Below, piece after piece: positions 32,963-47,100 of a DNA stretch of 64,000 bases. A program made the translations under genes and the position numbers. The stretch lies in NCBI GenBank assembly GCA_025677835.1, contig JAIXMR010000075.1, forward strand, positions 62,001-126,000, in the 5' to 3' direction. Origin of the DNA: Sporodiniella umbellata (Eukaryota; Mucoromycota; Mucoromycetes; Mucorales; Rhizopodaceae). The notes beneath the pieces were generated by a model. That model was not told where the DNA came from and did not search any database. It saw nothing but the letters and a program-made list of their open reading frames with translations. Every line of letters starts with the position of its first letter. Positions within the stretch are counted from its first letter, which is position 1.

Positions 32963-33982
32963 TTAAGCAAGCCAGGGATGAGAGAGAACCTGATGAATGG
33001 TAGGTCTGTGTTGGGGAGAACGATGAAGCATGCAAGAGATGAGATGCATCGCTGAACGAGAGACGGGCAATTTGGGGGTAGCAAAACGAGCGGAGAGCGA
33101 CATGGCAGGCGTGTGAAAGGGAACCTCGCCCAAGAGAATAGTGTAGAGAAGAACACCGAGCGACCAGATCTCTGCGGGTTCAGCAGCGTAAGGTTGTGCC
33201 AAAAGTATTTCTGGGGAGGCAAAACTGACAGTGCCATAAAACTTGTGGGTGAGATAAGGGCGTGTATCGCCGTAATGACGAGGGAGGAGAAGGGCGGCGC
33301 CAAAATCGATGAGTTTGACTCTATAGTGGTCATCGATGACGATGTTTTCATCTTTGATGTCGCGATGGCAGATGCCGAGCACATCAAGAAAGGCAACTGC
33401 GTGGGCGATTTGCAAAAAGATGTGTTTTGCGAGAGGCTCTTGAAAGTAGTTGTGTTTCTCGATGCATTCAAACAGGTCGCACGAGGTACGTCGCTTGATT
33501 GAGGGCGGATCGGGCAAATAGGCTTGCTGGGGTGAATCGAACACAGAGGAACATGTGCTCAGCGAGGTTTCGGAAAGGGCCGGTGACCGGGAGGTACTGT
33601 CATCCATTGTTGTCCATTGTGAGCCGTGCATTTCCATCACAAAATAACAGAACCGTTCGTCTTGGTAAAAGTCCACGTAGCCAATAATGTTGTTGTGCTG
33701 AATATGTTTGAGGATATACACTTCCATTGGCATCAAGCCCAGCACTGCATCCTCCACCCACTGGTTGGCAGGAATCATCTCGCGGTAGATGAATTTCACT
33801 GCGCGTTCAACCCCACTTTTCTTCTCGCGCGCTGATACTACACAGCCATAGCCGCCAGAGCCTAGCGCTTGCTCAATCGTGTAGTTGGCCAGAAAGCCTG
33901 CGTGGAGTGTATGTCTGGCTACTTTGGCTGGCAGACACTCCACTTGTTTCTGGCTGACTGTTGACTTTTTTTCAATGTTCAT
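32963..33982 (-). CDS. Serine/threonine protein kinase, PAS-kinase-like catalytic domain
   Basis: A single exon of 339 aa starts at ATG 33982. Kinase elements are GSGGYGCVV, AVKFIYRE, the catalytic loop HRDIKDENIVID, LIDFGAA and FYGTVSFASPEIL. The motifs HRDIKDEN, LIDFG and EIWSLGVLLYT resemble the PASK/CAMK-like branch. No PAS domain is present upstream, so only the kinase half corresponds. Between the hinge (FVMEMHG) and the helix beginning DLFECIEKH is an insert of about 45 Ser/Thr/Pro-rich residues, probably a disordered regulatory loop. The protein ends shortly after kinase subdomain XI (HRPTIHQVLSHPWL). Substrates are unknown; a nutrient or stress role is inference from the family. Confidence 0.85.
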   Translation of the reverse strand: MNIEKKSTVSQKQVECLPAKVARHTLHAGFLANYTIEQALGSGGYGCVVSAREKKSGVERAVKFIYREMIPANQWVEDAVLGLMPMEVYILKHIQHNNIIGYVDFYQDERFCYFVMEMHGSQWTTMDDSTSRSPALSETSLSTCSSVFDSPQQAYLPDPPSIKRRTSCDLFECIEKHNYFQEPLAKHIFLQIAHAVAFLDVLGICHRDIKDENIVIDDHYRVKLIDFGAALLLPRHYGDTRPYLTHKFYGTVSFASPEILLAQPYAAEPAEIWSLGVLLYTILLGEVPFHTPAMSLSARFATPKLPVSRSAMHLISCMLHRSPQHRPTIHQVLSHPWLA

Positions 33983-34358
33983 GGCTCTCTTTCTTTCTAT
34001 CAAAAAAAGAAAAACTGAAGCGTAAAAAAAAAAAAATAAAAAATAAAAAAATAAAAAAATAAAAAAATAAAAAAATAAAATAAAATGAAAAGCCTTTTGC
34101 CTTTTATACTCTTTCTTTAGATCGTTCTTTTTCCCTTTAAAATTTTATAGGAGGGAACCGAATGTTGCCAAAAAAGAAAATTTTCCAATTATTTCTCTTG
34201 GATAAAATCCAACATGGAATGTAACGTAAGTGCTCCCTGTAAAAAAAATAAAAAATAAAAAATAAAAATAAAAATAAAATAAAATAGAGAGCACACGCAA
34301 AACAGTTGTCTTTTTTCGTGTTTTATTCTTGTCGATCTTTAATATTTAATCTTTTCAG

Positions 34359-34390
<32 letters not shown>

Positions 34391-34883
34391 TTCTTGTTAT
34401 TTTTAGTTTCTGATGTACAAAAGAGTTAACAATGACATTTCTAACGAAGCGCGTTAGCTTTCAACTCCTCGCCCGCATTACTATATCGAGAAATAACTCT
34501 GTTCGCAACCACGTTTGTGTAACGCGCCCCCCCCTTGACGGCCATTGTCTCCTATAACCACTTCTTTCAGCATGTTTGTTTAAAATGAAATAGTTAAATA
34601 TAGTAAACACAGGACACTTACAGAAAACACAGCAAACTCAACTCTTTCAAATCCCGGATCTTTCCCACACAATTTCCCTTTTTAGCCTCGCGTATCGCCC
34701 ACCAGATAGTAACAGTGCTTCTTATTGAGAAACATTCTGAATAAAGAGGAATGCTCTCTCTCTCTCTAAACTCGGTCTACACAGGATAAAGCGCTTTTGT
34801 AAAAGAATGCAAAAAAAAAAAAAAGACACTGTCTTTTCAGAAACAAAGAATGTATTCTAGGCTTCAACAAAAAAAAAATTTTT
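33983..34883. other. Intergenic with TAAAAAA-type tandem repeats
   Basis: Tandem A-rich septamer-like repeats span about 34024-34085 and 34240-34285. A 30-nt or so A run lies at about 34360-34386. The rest is AT-rich with no open frame of note. It includes the promoter of the kinase gene and the 3' flank of the phosphatase gene. Confidence 0.55.
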
Positions 34884-35792
34884 TTATTTCTCATTATTTT
34901 CTTTCAAAAGCTGCAACAAGGTGACATAGCAAAAGTTAAACTGTGACTGTGTTTGAACCAAAGTCGTTCTGTGTTTTCGAAACTCCTCTGTCAAGTGTGC
35001 AATTGGATCCATGGCACAAGCGTGCATTCGAACCAAACACTCTGCTGAATCAATCACACAAAACGCGCCTGTTCTACCGCAACCGGCACTACAATGAACC
35101 AACATAGGTTTGCCTGACGCACGATAGCCTCTGGCCAACTTGATAAGTCCTATCAGCTTATCTGGCTTGTCCGGCACGCCATGGTCGGGCCAGCCCAGAA
35201 ACTGAAGCTGAACCACCTTGGCCTCTTCCACCAACAGCTGCTGTCGGTAGACCTCTACCTTGATCTCCCGGATCACACAGCCTGCAGAACGATTCACCTT
35301 CTCTTCCTCGCTATTTCTCAGTACTACCCTCACCTCGCCTTCCTGGAGTCGCATCGTCTTGTCCCCCAAAGGCCAATACCGTGTACATTTCTCTAGCTCG
35401 TTCTCAGTTTCCGTCGTTAGGCATACAATCACCGGCACACAGTACTCTAGCACCGCACGCCAGAAATCCACCACCGTGTTTCTCAACGGTCCTTGCGTGG
35501 CAATATAATGCCGCGGTATCCCATACGGCGCTACAATCAGACTCGCATTGATATAGTCGTTCTCTCCCATCCGTCGGTCCTCAAGCACAATACGACTCTT
35601 GTCGTACGGTACGATTTTGGCATACCGGTTACAGTTCGTGTTCTTTTCTCCTACAAGACTCTGATACATCACCATCGTCTGTCGTTCTTCCTCTTGCTCA
35701 TTAATCCTGTTGAACTGTTGTAGTGCATAGCGTTGAAAGAAATCATTGTTTTTAATCACCTCTTCTAATCGTGAAGCAAACCCTTGGTTCAT
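34884..35792 (-). CDS. Classical protein tyrosine phosphatase (PTP1/Pyp-like)
   Basis: One exon, 302 aa. The order of PTP motifs is complete: NRYAKIVPYD, DYINASLI, YIATQGPL, the WPD loop in GWPDHGVPD, the active-site loop VHCSAGCGRTGAF with its Cys and Arg, and the Q-loop region TLVQTQSQFNFCY. The enzyme hydrolyses phosphotyrosine, typically on MAP kinases in fungi. There is no long regulatory extension, so it is close to a bare catalytic domain. Start is ATG at 35792 (MNQGFASRLEEV), after an A/T tract. It lies 139 bp downstream of RPL7 on the same strand. Confidence 0.95.
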   Translation of the reverse strand: MNQGFASRLEEVIKNNDFFQRYALQQFNRINEQEEERQTMVMYQSLVGEKNTNCNRYAKIVPYDKSRIVLEDRRMGENDYINASLIVAPYGIPRHYIATQGPLRNTVVDFWRAVLEYCVPVIVCLTTETENELEKCTRYWPLGDKTMRLQEGEVRVVLRNSEEEKVNRSAGCVIREIKVEVYRQQLLVEEAKVVQLQFLGWPDHGVPDKPDKLIGLIKLARGYRASGKPMLVHCSAGCGRTGAFCVIDSAECLVRMHACAMDPIAHLTEEFRKHRTTLVQTQSQFNFCYVTLLQLLKENNEK

Positions 35793-35805
35793 TCCTCCCC
35801 TAAAA

Positions 35806-35841
<36 letters not shown>

Positions 35842-35931
35842 AGAGAGAGAGAGGCTGGCTACAAACAACGTCACATTCTTTTATTCATCAATTCGCGTTA
35901 TGTACAAAGGGTATGGAAAAAGATGACTTTT

Positions 35932-36745
35932 TTAAATCATGGATTGAATCAGTCGATTGATATCGAATTCTCTATCGCCTGCATCGCCTCCTTCTACATA
36001 ATGTTTAAACTTTCTGGGCTTCCAGCCGCCTGTAGGATTACTCAGTTTGAAAGGCCAGAGAAAGTGGTTGATGGCCTTGAAATGCTCACCGACGGTAAAG
36101 ATTTCATGAATCAAGTCTTCGATACAGATCACTCCGTATTTCTCCAAGCCGTCTTTGATAAGCTGGTTGTCAGTGATGGGCAGACGATGGCCCTCTTTGC
36201 TTTTGATATACCCTCTTTTGTAGATCAGTTCACGGACGGTTTTCAAGTTGGGTGCTCCATAAGTCACATAGGGTTCGACAATCTGAAGCATCTGTGAGGT
36301 GGCCTTGTTGAGTCTCACAAACACCCCATGGTTGATCTGCAAAAGACGAAAGAGTTCAAGCACTTTCTTTACTTTCGGATGAACCTCATTCACGCCCTTG
36401 ATACGTACTACAAAGTAAAGCATGGGCTGAGCAGGTACGTAATAATTCCCATTCTGTTTGGCCAGACGTCGCAGTCGGATCGTATCATTCTCCTTTTGCC
36501 GATATTCTTTCACATACGCATCCGCTCGTTTGAACATCACCTTCCGGGCATCTTTTTTTTCTTTTCTTTCTTGGGCCAAGGCAACCGTCTTTTGCGCATG
36601 GGCCTTTTCTGTGGTGCGTTGTTTCTTAAGAAACGTTTCAGGCACATACACTTGATCACGTGTAGCCGTCCTACAGTCCAAAAATTCGTTATTATCCTTT
36701 TTTTTTTATACGTGGTCAAAAGAAAACGCTTTACGTAAAAGTCAT
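35932..36745 (-). CDS. RPL7: 60S ribosomal protein L7 (uL30)
   Basis: Exons 36745-36735 and 36670-35932 give 249 aa, the normal length. Recognisable segments are [25 protein letters not shown], the LLQINHGVF region, [34 protein letters not shown] and [15 protein letters not shown]. The basic N-terminal helix is characteristic of eukaryotic cytosolic L7. The long exon has no ATG at its start. An 11-nt first coding exon (MTFT) joins in phase across a 64-nt intron, a common arrangement for fungal ribosomal protein genes. The gene is divergent from ARF1. Confidence 0.95.
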
Positions 36746-37624
<879 letters not shown>

Positions 37625-37654
37625 ACCCCCATCAAGAAACGTAGACACACATAT

Positions 37655-37658
<4 letters not shown>

Positions 37659-37690
<32 letters not shown>
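37659..37690. repeat. (AT)16 dinucleotide microsatellite
   Basis: Perfect AT dinucleotide tract directly downstream of the ARF1 stop codon, in its probable 3' UTR. Confidence 0.9.
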
Positions 37691-37695
<5 letters not shown>

Positions 37696-37916
37696 GCGTA
37701 ATTACTCATGTTTAACTTAATAGTTTCTATAACTCAAAGTAGAAAAGAACATTAAAAACCTTCCAATAAAAACTAAAGCATTCTTTTTTTTTTTTTTTTT
37801 TTTTTTTTTTTGATTACTATTTCGACCAGATCTATTATATTCACTTTTTTCTATGCGCTAGACTGTCTGCAGTTCAATAGATGACATAAACTTACTGGAA
37901 AAACCAAAGGATAAAA

Positions 37917-37932
<16 letters not shown>

Positions 37933-37957
<25 letters not shown>
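37933..37957. repeat. (AC)12 dinucleotide microsatellite
   Basis: Perfect AC tract immediately following a long A run. It is probably polymorphic. Confidence 0.9.
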
Positions 37958-37967
<10 letters not shown>

Positions 37968-39161
37968 GTGTACAGAAAGCAAAGGCTTCCTTAGTAGACT
38001 GCGTGACATTCTAGCGTTTATTAAATCGTCGCAGTTGGTACGGCGAATACTTTTTTTTGGAAGTAGTATTTGTCAAAAGGTGCCTTATGCCTCGCTTTAC
38101 TTTAACTTTATGTAATAACCAAGTATCTATAAACGCGCAAACACACATGTACATATACGCTACACTCATTGAAACACACTAAAAAAGAACTGACATGGTT
38201 GAACAAAACCCGAACACAACGTCCAAGAGCATTGGGTGTTACACAGCACAATCTGCATGGAAACAGCAGGAATCCCAAAAAAAAAAAAAAAAAAAAAACC
38301 CCCAAAAAGGATAGACAAACGCACATAAAGCGCCAAAGCATATTGCAGAAATTCATTCAGATAGACTGGGTGGACAATCACACTTTTACAAAAAAAGAAA
38401 ATAAATGCTTTCTTTTTTGAAACTACAAAAGAATAAAATGGATATTATTTTTGATTCTTCTTATTCACTGTGTCAAACCATTTGATTTTGTTGTGATCGT
38501 TCTTTGAGCATTTCTCCCGAAAAGTTGATTATAAGGGTTTATGATTCTTTCGTTCCTTTTCCCCTATATTTTTTTAATAGAACAAAGCGTGAGTAAAACT
38601 GTTTATGCATTCTTTACACTAAAGTATTGCACACATTGAAATTTTTCCCATTGAATGAATAAACATTCGATCACAAGCCTCAAAAGAACACCTCAGTTCA
38701 ATTCTATGTCTTACCCCCCCCCTTTTCACACTATGTAAGATCGAAATAATTGAGTGATGTGGTACCGATCCAATCCAATACGAAGCGCATGTGATCATTT
38801 TTTCTATCTTTCTCCCTTTATTTTTAGGTATTCTTTTCCGCTCCTGAACCTTAGTTATTCATTATTATCTTTTTTTTTTCAATGGATTCTATGTATTTCG
38901 TTTTCATAAGTCTACCTCAGCCTAATCTCACGGTAGATATTAAGCTTACATAAATAAATGAATCAAGGACGGTCTAGGAAGGTTTTTTTTTTGGGGGGGA
39001 ACAGAATTTTTATTTAGGAGTACACAGGTTTTTAGAAGAACACGAAAAACATAAACATAGGCTTCAGAAAATAAGAATAAAAAAGAAAGAGAGAGCCTTT
39101 GAAAACAGCCAAAGGGGAAACAGAGGGGCTTGTTTTTTTTTTTTTTTTTTTTTTTTTTTGG

Positions 39162-40026
39162 TTATAAAGAGTAATTAGGGACTCCTAGTGAGGTCAATGC
39201 GATAGGGTCCATAAAGGGAAATAGAGCGATTGAGTTATTATTGACGGACTGGAGAATGTTGTAGGGATCGCTTTTGTGATCCAACGTGGACTGAAAATAA
39301 GTCTGGTAAAAAGAAGGGGCGACAACAGAAAGATCTACAGACGTATCTTCACCAAATGAGGGTTCCACCTTCTTGTCATAACGCCGCGTTCTGTCTTCTG
39401 TCAGGCTCTTATACGCGTCATTTTCAAAAGTGCTGTCACGTTGTATTTTTCTTGAGTTTTTCATTTGGTTCCAACGTGTTCGGCACTGACGTTGGGTGCG
39501 AGTAGGAATCATGCGGGATATTCTAATCCAACAACAACCAAACTGTGCCACTGCTCTTTCCAGCAGTGCATTCTCTTCATCTGACCATCTTCCCTTATGA
39601 ATCATGGGGTCCAAAGCTTCTGTCCACCTTGCCTGGCATTGAACACCTGTTCGGTACTGAATATTCTCTGCAATCTTGCTCCAAGGTAACGTTGAATCGC
39701 CTTGCCTTCTGGCTTCATAATAGTCCACCGTCTCTTTCAAAATACGGTCTTCTCCCTTGGACCATTTGCCCTTATGGATCTTTGTACTACACTTCAATCA
39801 GTTCATGCACTCTCATTTTCTTTTCTTACTTTAAAGCTCCAAACCAACGAGTAGAACACTGAACGGCGGTTCTTCCTGGAATGCAACTGGCTACCGCAGA
39901 CCATCGGTGGATTCCGTATTTCGCTACTGCTTTGGATAACATCGAGCATTCTTTAGAGCTCCAACGATGATAAAACGACAGGCTTTCGTTTTGTTTAAAT
40001 ACTGTATAGAGTCCGTCGGATTTCAT
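39162..40026 (-). CDS. Three-repeat Myb-like DNA-binding protein
   Basis: Exons 40026-39830 and 39786-39162 join in frame to 273 aa. Three SANT/Myb repeats are visible at about residues 20-66, 70-123 and 125-175. Spaced tryptophans or aromatics occur in HRWSSKECSMLSKAV...RWSAVAS...CSTRWFG, KGKWSKGEDRILKETV...WSKIAENI...CQARWTEALD and KGRWSDEENALLERAV...WIRISRMI...CRTRWNQMK. The repeats resemble those of Bas1, SNAPc190 or c-Myb-type proteins, so a nuclear sequence-specific DNA-binding role is likely. The C-terminal 100 residues are low in recognisable motifs and may be an activation region. The 43-nt intron falls between repeats 1 and 2. Confidence 0.88.
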
Positions 40027-40839
40027 ATTTCGTTTTTTGAAACTAGTTAAAAAAAAAAAAAAAAGAGAGGTGTGTTTGTTTTATAGAAAAGATAAAAGAA
40101 AATAAAAGCAGAAAAAAAAAAAAAAAAAAAAAAGGCTTTCGTACTTATACATGACATTATATATAGCAAGAGCGTTTTTTATTTTTTATTTTTTTTTTTT
40201 TTTTTCTACCTTGCGCTGCTTTCCTTACGATGCATTACTAGCCTTTTCTAGACTTTCGATCATAAATCCCAAATCGAATCATCCATCATCTTTTTTTATT
40301 ATTATTATTATTATTAGAAAAGGGATAAGCGCGTTTCTTTGTCGGTAGACTTGTCTACTTTTGTTAGGTTTTAAAACGGTATATAGCTCGTATGAATGCC
40401 TATGCTCGCTTATCAAGCAAAGCCCTTTCTGTAGATAGATCAAAGCACAGCAGCAGAATATCATGTGTGCTTGTTTTAATCGATAGCAAGTTAGAATCAC
40501 TTGAAAAAATAGCTTTTTTTTTTTTTTTTATTTATTTATATATATATTTTTTTTTTTTTATTATTGTACATGCTTACCAAGCCTTTTGATGTAAGGCGTT
40601 CCCATTTTTTGTTTTCGGGTACTGCTATAACCCCATCTTTCATGTAATACAAGCATCGTCAGTGGATAAGATCGAACAGTGCAAGTGCCTTGGTCTATAT
40701 CTAGATCCCAACGCGTCGGAGCATCAATAGTGTTGAAAGGAAGAGTCAAGTGCGGGTTGATATCTATCCCTCTCTCTCTCTCTCTCTCTCTATTTTTTTA
40801 TTTTTTTATTTTTGGAGGGGATAACTCGTACATTAAGTG
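40027..40839. other. Intergenic with homopolymers and (TC)n
   Basis: Contains A runs (about 40050-40064, 40112-40132), T runs (about 40187-40206, 40515-40529, 40549-40559), TTA repeats near 40300 and a (TC)10 tract at 40771-40791. This is likely the divergent promoter region for the Myb and PhoD genes. No gene seen. Confidence 0.5.
40771..40791. repeat. (TC)10 microsatellite upstream of PhoD-like gene
   Basis: Pyrimidine dinucleotide tract 50 bp before the PhoD-like start codon, in the probable leader or core promoter. Confidence 0.85.
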
Positions 40840-43151
40840 ATGGAGAACCAAGGATATCAAGGTGATGGTCAGCAACACGAAAGTGGCTTTCATGGACTTA
40901 CCTCTGGCCTGAATGAGCTACATCTCAAAGAGCATTGGAGTCATCTGTCTTCCCATTTTTCTATGCGGTCCCATGCTCACCCGGCAGGCGAGGTGATCTG
41001 TGGTCCTCTATTACGCTATATTGGCATCAACTATACCACACAAGAATGGCAAGGCTCAATCCTCGTGGTCTCTACCGACCCTGAAGCGCCTCCGGTGGAT
41101 ATCCAACTGGTTGAACCTGCCACCCAGGCGCAGAGAGGGTTCAAGCCGTCAGCGCAAAAACTAGACACGTTTGAAAAGTATCATTTCTGGCGATACGACG
41201 TCCGTCTGCCTATGACAGAAAACGATCAGAGAGCGACGTACTCGACCTCTCTTCAACATTGGGCTAGCCCTCAGTTTGAGTTCCATCTGCCTTCGTTCTA
41301 TCGATCGATGCGATTCATGTTTTATTCTTGTAATGGCTTTTCGGATATTCCACAAGAAATCAAGGACAAATTTGGAGAAAAGGAAGCACCTCTTTGGCAG
41401 GATGTACTGGATCGGCATCAAGTCATGCCTTTTCATGTCCTTTTAGGTGGAGGGGATCAACTCTATCAGGATCGATTGATCAAGGAAGACTTTATGAAGC
41501 CTTGGGTAGAAGAAAAGATGCCTGCGAAACGTTTGGCAATGCAGCTCAGTCAAGAAATGAAGGATGGGTTTGAACATTTCTTTTTTTGGAATTACTGTAA
41601 AAACTTTGGGTAAAGTGGTTACCCTCAAAAAACCTTTTTTTTTTTTTTTTTTTTTCTCACTCTTGTGTCAGTTTTAAAGAAAACCCTATTGTAGCTAAAG
41701 CATTTGCTACCATTCCATCAATGAACATGTGGGACGATCATGTAACACATATACTCAATCAAAATACGAATTGACTGTTTCTTAGGATATCATTGATGGC
41801 TATGGTTCTTACCCTAACGATATGCAACGCGCAGAATGTTTTCAAGGTAAATTCTACTTGAACATGTGGTTTTATTTATTGAGTCTTTCCCCCCATTCAA
41901 CTAGTACTGTTTGCCAATGCCTGTCGATTTTACTATCTTTTCCAGCAACATACGACAGTTGAACTAGCACCTCAGCATGGGATGATACGTGGTACAGTGG
42001 CCACCTGCAACCATATTATTTCCACACTTGGGCCCGATATCGGCTTTGTGTCGCTTGACTGCCGCGGGGAGAGAACAAAAATAGAGGTTTGCAAACAATC
42101 GACCTATGATACTGTCTTTAAGAGCTTACACACAATGATGCCATCCACTGTGAAACATCTCATGATCTTGACAGGTGTTCCTTTGATCTATCCCCGTTTG
42201 ACCCTGTTTGAAAACATTATGGATGGTGCTGCTGGGTTTAACCTTGCTACCCTTGCTGGAAAAACCGGCGCCCTGGGCGATGTGATCAGTGGACAATTAA
42301 ACAAGTGGAATGGGGATCCTGAGCTATTGGATGACATGAACGATCGTAAGTTGCCTATGTCTGTGTGTGTTTTTATAGGATGACTCACCTTTGAATTCTA
42401 TACAGACTGGACAGCGGGAACGCATGTAGAAGAACGAAAGAGGTTTATCGAAAGATTACAGCAGTATGCTCGTGAAAAGTCTATTCGAATCTCATTCTTG
42501 GGTGGAGATGTAATAGAAACTTGCACAGATTTTTTTTTTTTGATCTTTTAAAGATTAGGTTCATTGCTGTGGTGCCGGAAAACTTTACTCTAAAGACATG
42601 AAAGAAAAAGAAGAAGGCGATCCTTATTTCATGGTACAGATCATCTCTAGCGCTATTGTGAATGTACCCCCTCCCCAAGCCCTCTTGACGATTCTCAACC
42701 AAAACTCATCCTTTATTTCCTTTAACGAAAATACTGAAGAAAGAATGTACAACCTTTTCAAGAGTTCCCCAAATGGCAACACCGTATGTTCTTTTTTTTT
42801 CATATCTTAAATTTTTTTTTTTACTCATCACTTTTATGCACCTTGTTTTTAATTATTCAGAGACAAAATAAGAAATTGATGGGCATGAGAAATTACTGTG
42901 CAGGTTATTATGATGAAAATACTGGAAAACTCAACTTTTGGATTCAAGCAGAGAAAGAAGTAGGTGTAAAAGGAACGATGGGCTATCTTGTGGATGTGCC
43001 CCGGCTCTTATTCGGTCAAGCGGGATACCATCTTTACCATCAAAACAAAAGGGAGTTGTTGGCCGAATATGCCCAATTGGCTCCCCATCACCATCACCAT
43101 CGCTTAGGGCATCTTACGGAACACATGCCTATGCCTGATCCATATCAATAA
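40840..43151 (+). CDS. PhoD-like phosphatase family protein
   Basis: Seven exons (40840-41609, 41672-41741, 41786-41846, 41905-42345, 42406-42509, 42559-42783, 42861-43151) give 653 aa. The metallophosphoesterase-type signatures of the fungal PhoD family are visible: VLLGGGDQLYQDRL, PSMNMWDDHDIIDGYGSYP (with the GxD/NxDDHD metal ligands), and the late GGDVHCCGAGKLYSKD block. An N-terminal beta-rich domain of about 200 residues precedes the catalytic part. The protein lacks a signal peptide and is probably cytosolic, with unknown substrate. The C-terminus has a His run (HHHHH) and Met/Pro-rich end. Start is the second in-frame codon after GTG, the first true ATG. Confidence 0.9.
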
Positions 43152-43477
43152 AAAGAGTTTCTTTTTAAAGAGATACTGCACACGCTTTTTTTTTTTTTTT
43201 CAAGTCAAGATCTTGTACATACGTCCCCCTCTTGATGATTAAGATATCCTATGCTTTCGAACGGTTGGGATTATATTTAGATAGTCTTAAAAAAAAAAGA
43301 CCCTAGCATTTTCTAGACTGTATCTTTAAAACAATAGCCTCTTTTTTATCCAGGGTGCCTTGGACGTAGCGTGGGAAAAGTGCCGACTTTCAAAACTGAT
43401 GTTGAACTCTGCCTCTAGACTCACTCTCACTTGTTTCTACTTTACAACAGTTTTCTCAAAAATAACCGCCCAATAAT

Positions 43478-43508
<31 letters not shown>

Positions 43509-43598
43509 CCCGCTAAAGTTTTCATTCGAATGTCTATATAATTTTTTTTTTTTTTTTTTTTTTTTTCTGTTATTCTATTTTCCCTTCTTCTTTTTTCA
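43152..43598. other. Intergenic with poly-A and poly-T tracts
   Basis: Between two genes on the same strand. Holds T run at about 43186-43200, A run about 43479-43505 and T run about 43542-43566. The last T run sits 30 nt upstream of the PNP start and is a probable core promoter element. Confidence 0.5.
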
Positions 43599-44552
43599 AT
43601 GAGTGTTATTACTGAAGAAAGTTTCCATGCCAGCGTGCAACATATTCGTAGCAAGTTGCCAGAGAGTTTCCAAAGTGTCAAACTTGGGATTATTTGTGGA
43701 TCTGGACTTGGAGGCTTAGTGAATACGATTGATCAAGAAAGCCGAGTGGATTTGGACTACAAAGACATTCCGGGTTTTGTTTTGAGCACAGTGCCTGGCC
43801 ATGCGGGTAAGCTTGTGTTTGGTCATTTGGGAGAAGCGCGTACGCCTACTGTGTTTATGGTGGGTCGTTTTCACTTTTACGAAGGCCACCCGATGAGCCA
43901 AGTGACCTTTCCAGTCCGAGTGATGGCTTTGTTGGGTGTTGAAAGCTTGATTGTGACCAACGCCTGTGGTGGGCTTCGTCCATCGTTAAAGGTGGGTGAT
44001 TTGATGATCATCAACGACCATCTCTCTATGCCTGGCTTGGTCGGTACCCATCCTTTGGTCGGACGTAACCTGGAGTGCTTTGGTACCCGTTTTCCTGCCG
44101 TCTCGGACGCTTACACTTACGGTCTGCGTAAATTGGCCTTTAAGGCTGCTTTTGATATTGGCATCCCTACAGATGAAATCAGTGAAGGTGTTTACTGTAT
44201 GGTCTCTGGCCCTAGCTTCGAGACGCGTGTAGAAGCTCGTTATTTGGCTTCCATCGGTGCTGATGTTGTAGGCATGTCCACTGTGCCTGAAGTCGTCGTC
44301 GCTCGACACGCGGGTATCAAAGTATTGGGTATCAGTCTGGTCACTAACTCTGTTATCAACGCAAAGGGAAAGGACGCTAAGCTTGAGGTGATGAGAGAAA
44401 TGGGCTTGACTGACCTTGAAGAAACAGAACCTGACACTGAAAAATACATTGCCAACCACGAAGAAGTTTTGGAAACAAGCGCTAGAAGATCTGAAGATAT
44501 GCAAAAGATGGTGGCTCGTTTTGCTGATCTGTTGGCTGCTTCCCCTGTATAA
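43599..44552 (+). CDS. PNP1: Purine nucleoside phosphorylase (trimeric type)
   Basis: Single exon, 317 aa, the usual size for eukaryotic trimeric PNP (about 290-310). Motifs are the phosphate-binding GSGLGG loop, MVGRFHFYEGHP, TNACGG, YCMVSGPSFETRVEARYL with the conserved Glu, VGMSTVPEVVVARHAG and SLVTNSVI with the purine-binding Asn. The enzyme splits inosine and guanosine with phosphate into base and ribose-1-phosphate in the cytosol for purine salvage. Compared with most neighbours it is intronless and shows a stronger bias to C- and G-ending codons, as expected for a well-expressed gene. Confidence 0.97.
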   Translation: MSVITEESFHASVQHIRSKLPESFQSVKLGIICGSGLGGLVNTIDQESRVDLDYKDIPGFVLSTVPGHAGKLVFGHLGEARTPTVFMVGRFHFYEGHPMSQVTFPVRVMALLGVESLIVTNACGGLRPSLKVGDLMIINDHLSMPGLVGTHPLVGRNLECFGTRFPAVSDAYTYGLRKLAFKAAFDIGIPTDEISEGVYCMVSGPSFETRVEARYLASIGADVVGMSTVPEVVVARHAGIKVLGISLVTNSVINAKGKDAKLEVMREMGLTDLEETEPDTEKYIANHEEVLETSARRSEDMQKMVARFADLLAASPV

Positions 44553-44604
44553 ATACTTTCTTATCCTTCTTGTTATTATTATTCTCTTCAGATAAATCAC
44601 ACCA

Positions 44605-44639
<35 letters not shown>

Positions 44640-44722
44640 AGCATTTTCTATTAGAACAATCGATGAGTTCGATTGGTACTTTTCTGCTAGTCGGAAAGCG
44701 TGTCGGAGTTAAGCCCCGGCAA

Positions 44723-44765
<43 letters not shown>

Positions 44766-44854
44766 AAAGGTTCCTTGTTTAAATAGAGCTTTGATTTCTT
44801 TCTTTCTTTTTTTTTTTTCTTTTTGACTTTTTCTTTTTTAAAAATAATCAAAGA
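44553..44854. promoter_or_regulatory. PNP 3' flank and SSC1 upstream region
   Basis: A T run of 30 nt or so (about 44608-44636) follows PNP, and a 38-nt T run (44727-44764) lies 90 bp before the SSC1 start, followed by T/C-rich sequence. GAA and TTC triplets occur, but I cannot see a well-spaced heat-shock element. Confidence 0.45.

Positions 44855-47100
<2,246 letters not shown>

Larger units (their letters stand above)
37625..39161. other. Intergenic, 1.5 kb, simple-sequence rich
   Basis: Holds (AT)16 at 37659-37690, a T run at about 37784-37811, an A run then (AC)12 at about 37913-37957, an A run at about 38278-38298 and a T run at about 39132-39159. No protein or RNA gene recognised. Confidence 0.5.

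Noticed and set aside
43986..44600. 204-codon minus-strand open frame
   Set aside because: Antisense shadow of the strongly codon-biased PNP gene.
44640..44760. Heat-shock element or 5S-like sequence upstream of SSC1
   Set aside because: GAA/TTC triplets are not spaced as alternating five-base units, and the GTTAAGCCCCGGC-like stretch does not extend into a 5S or tRNA structure.
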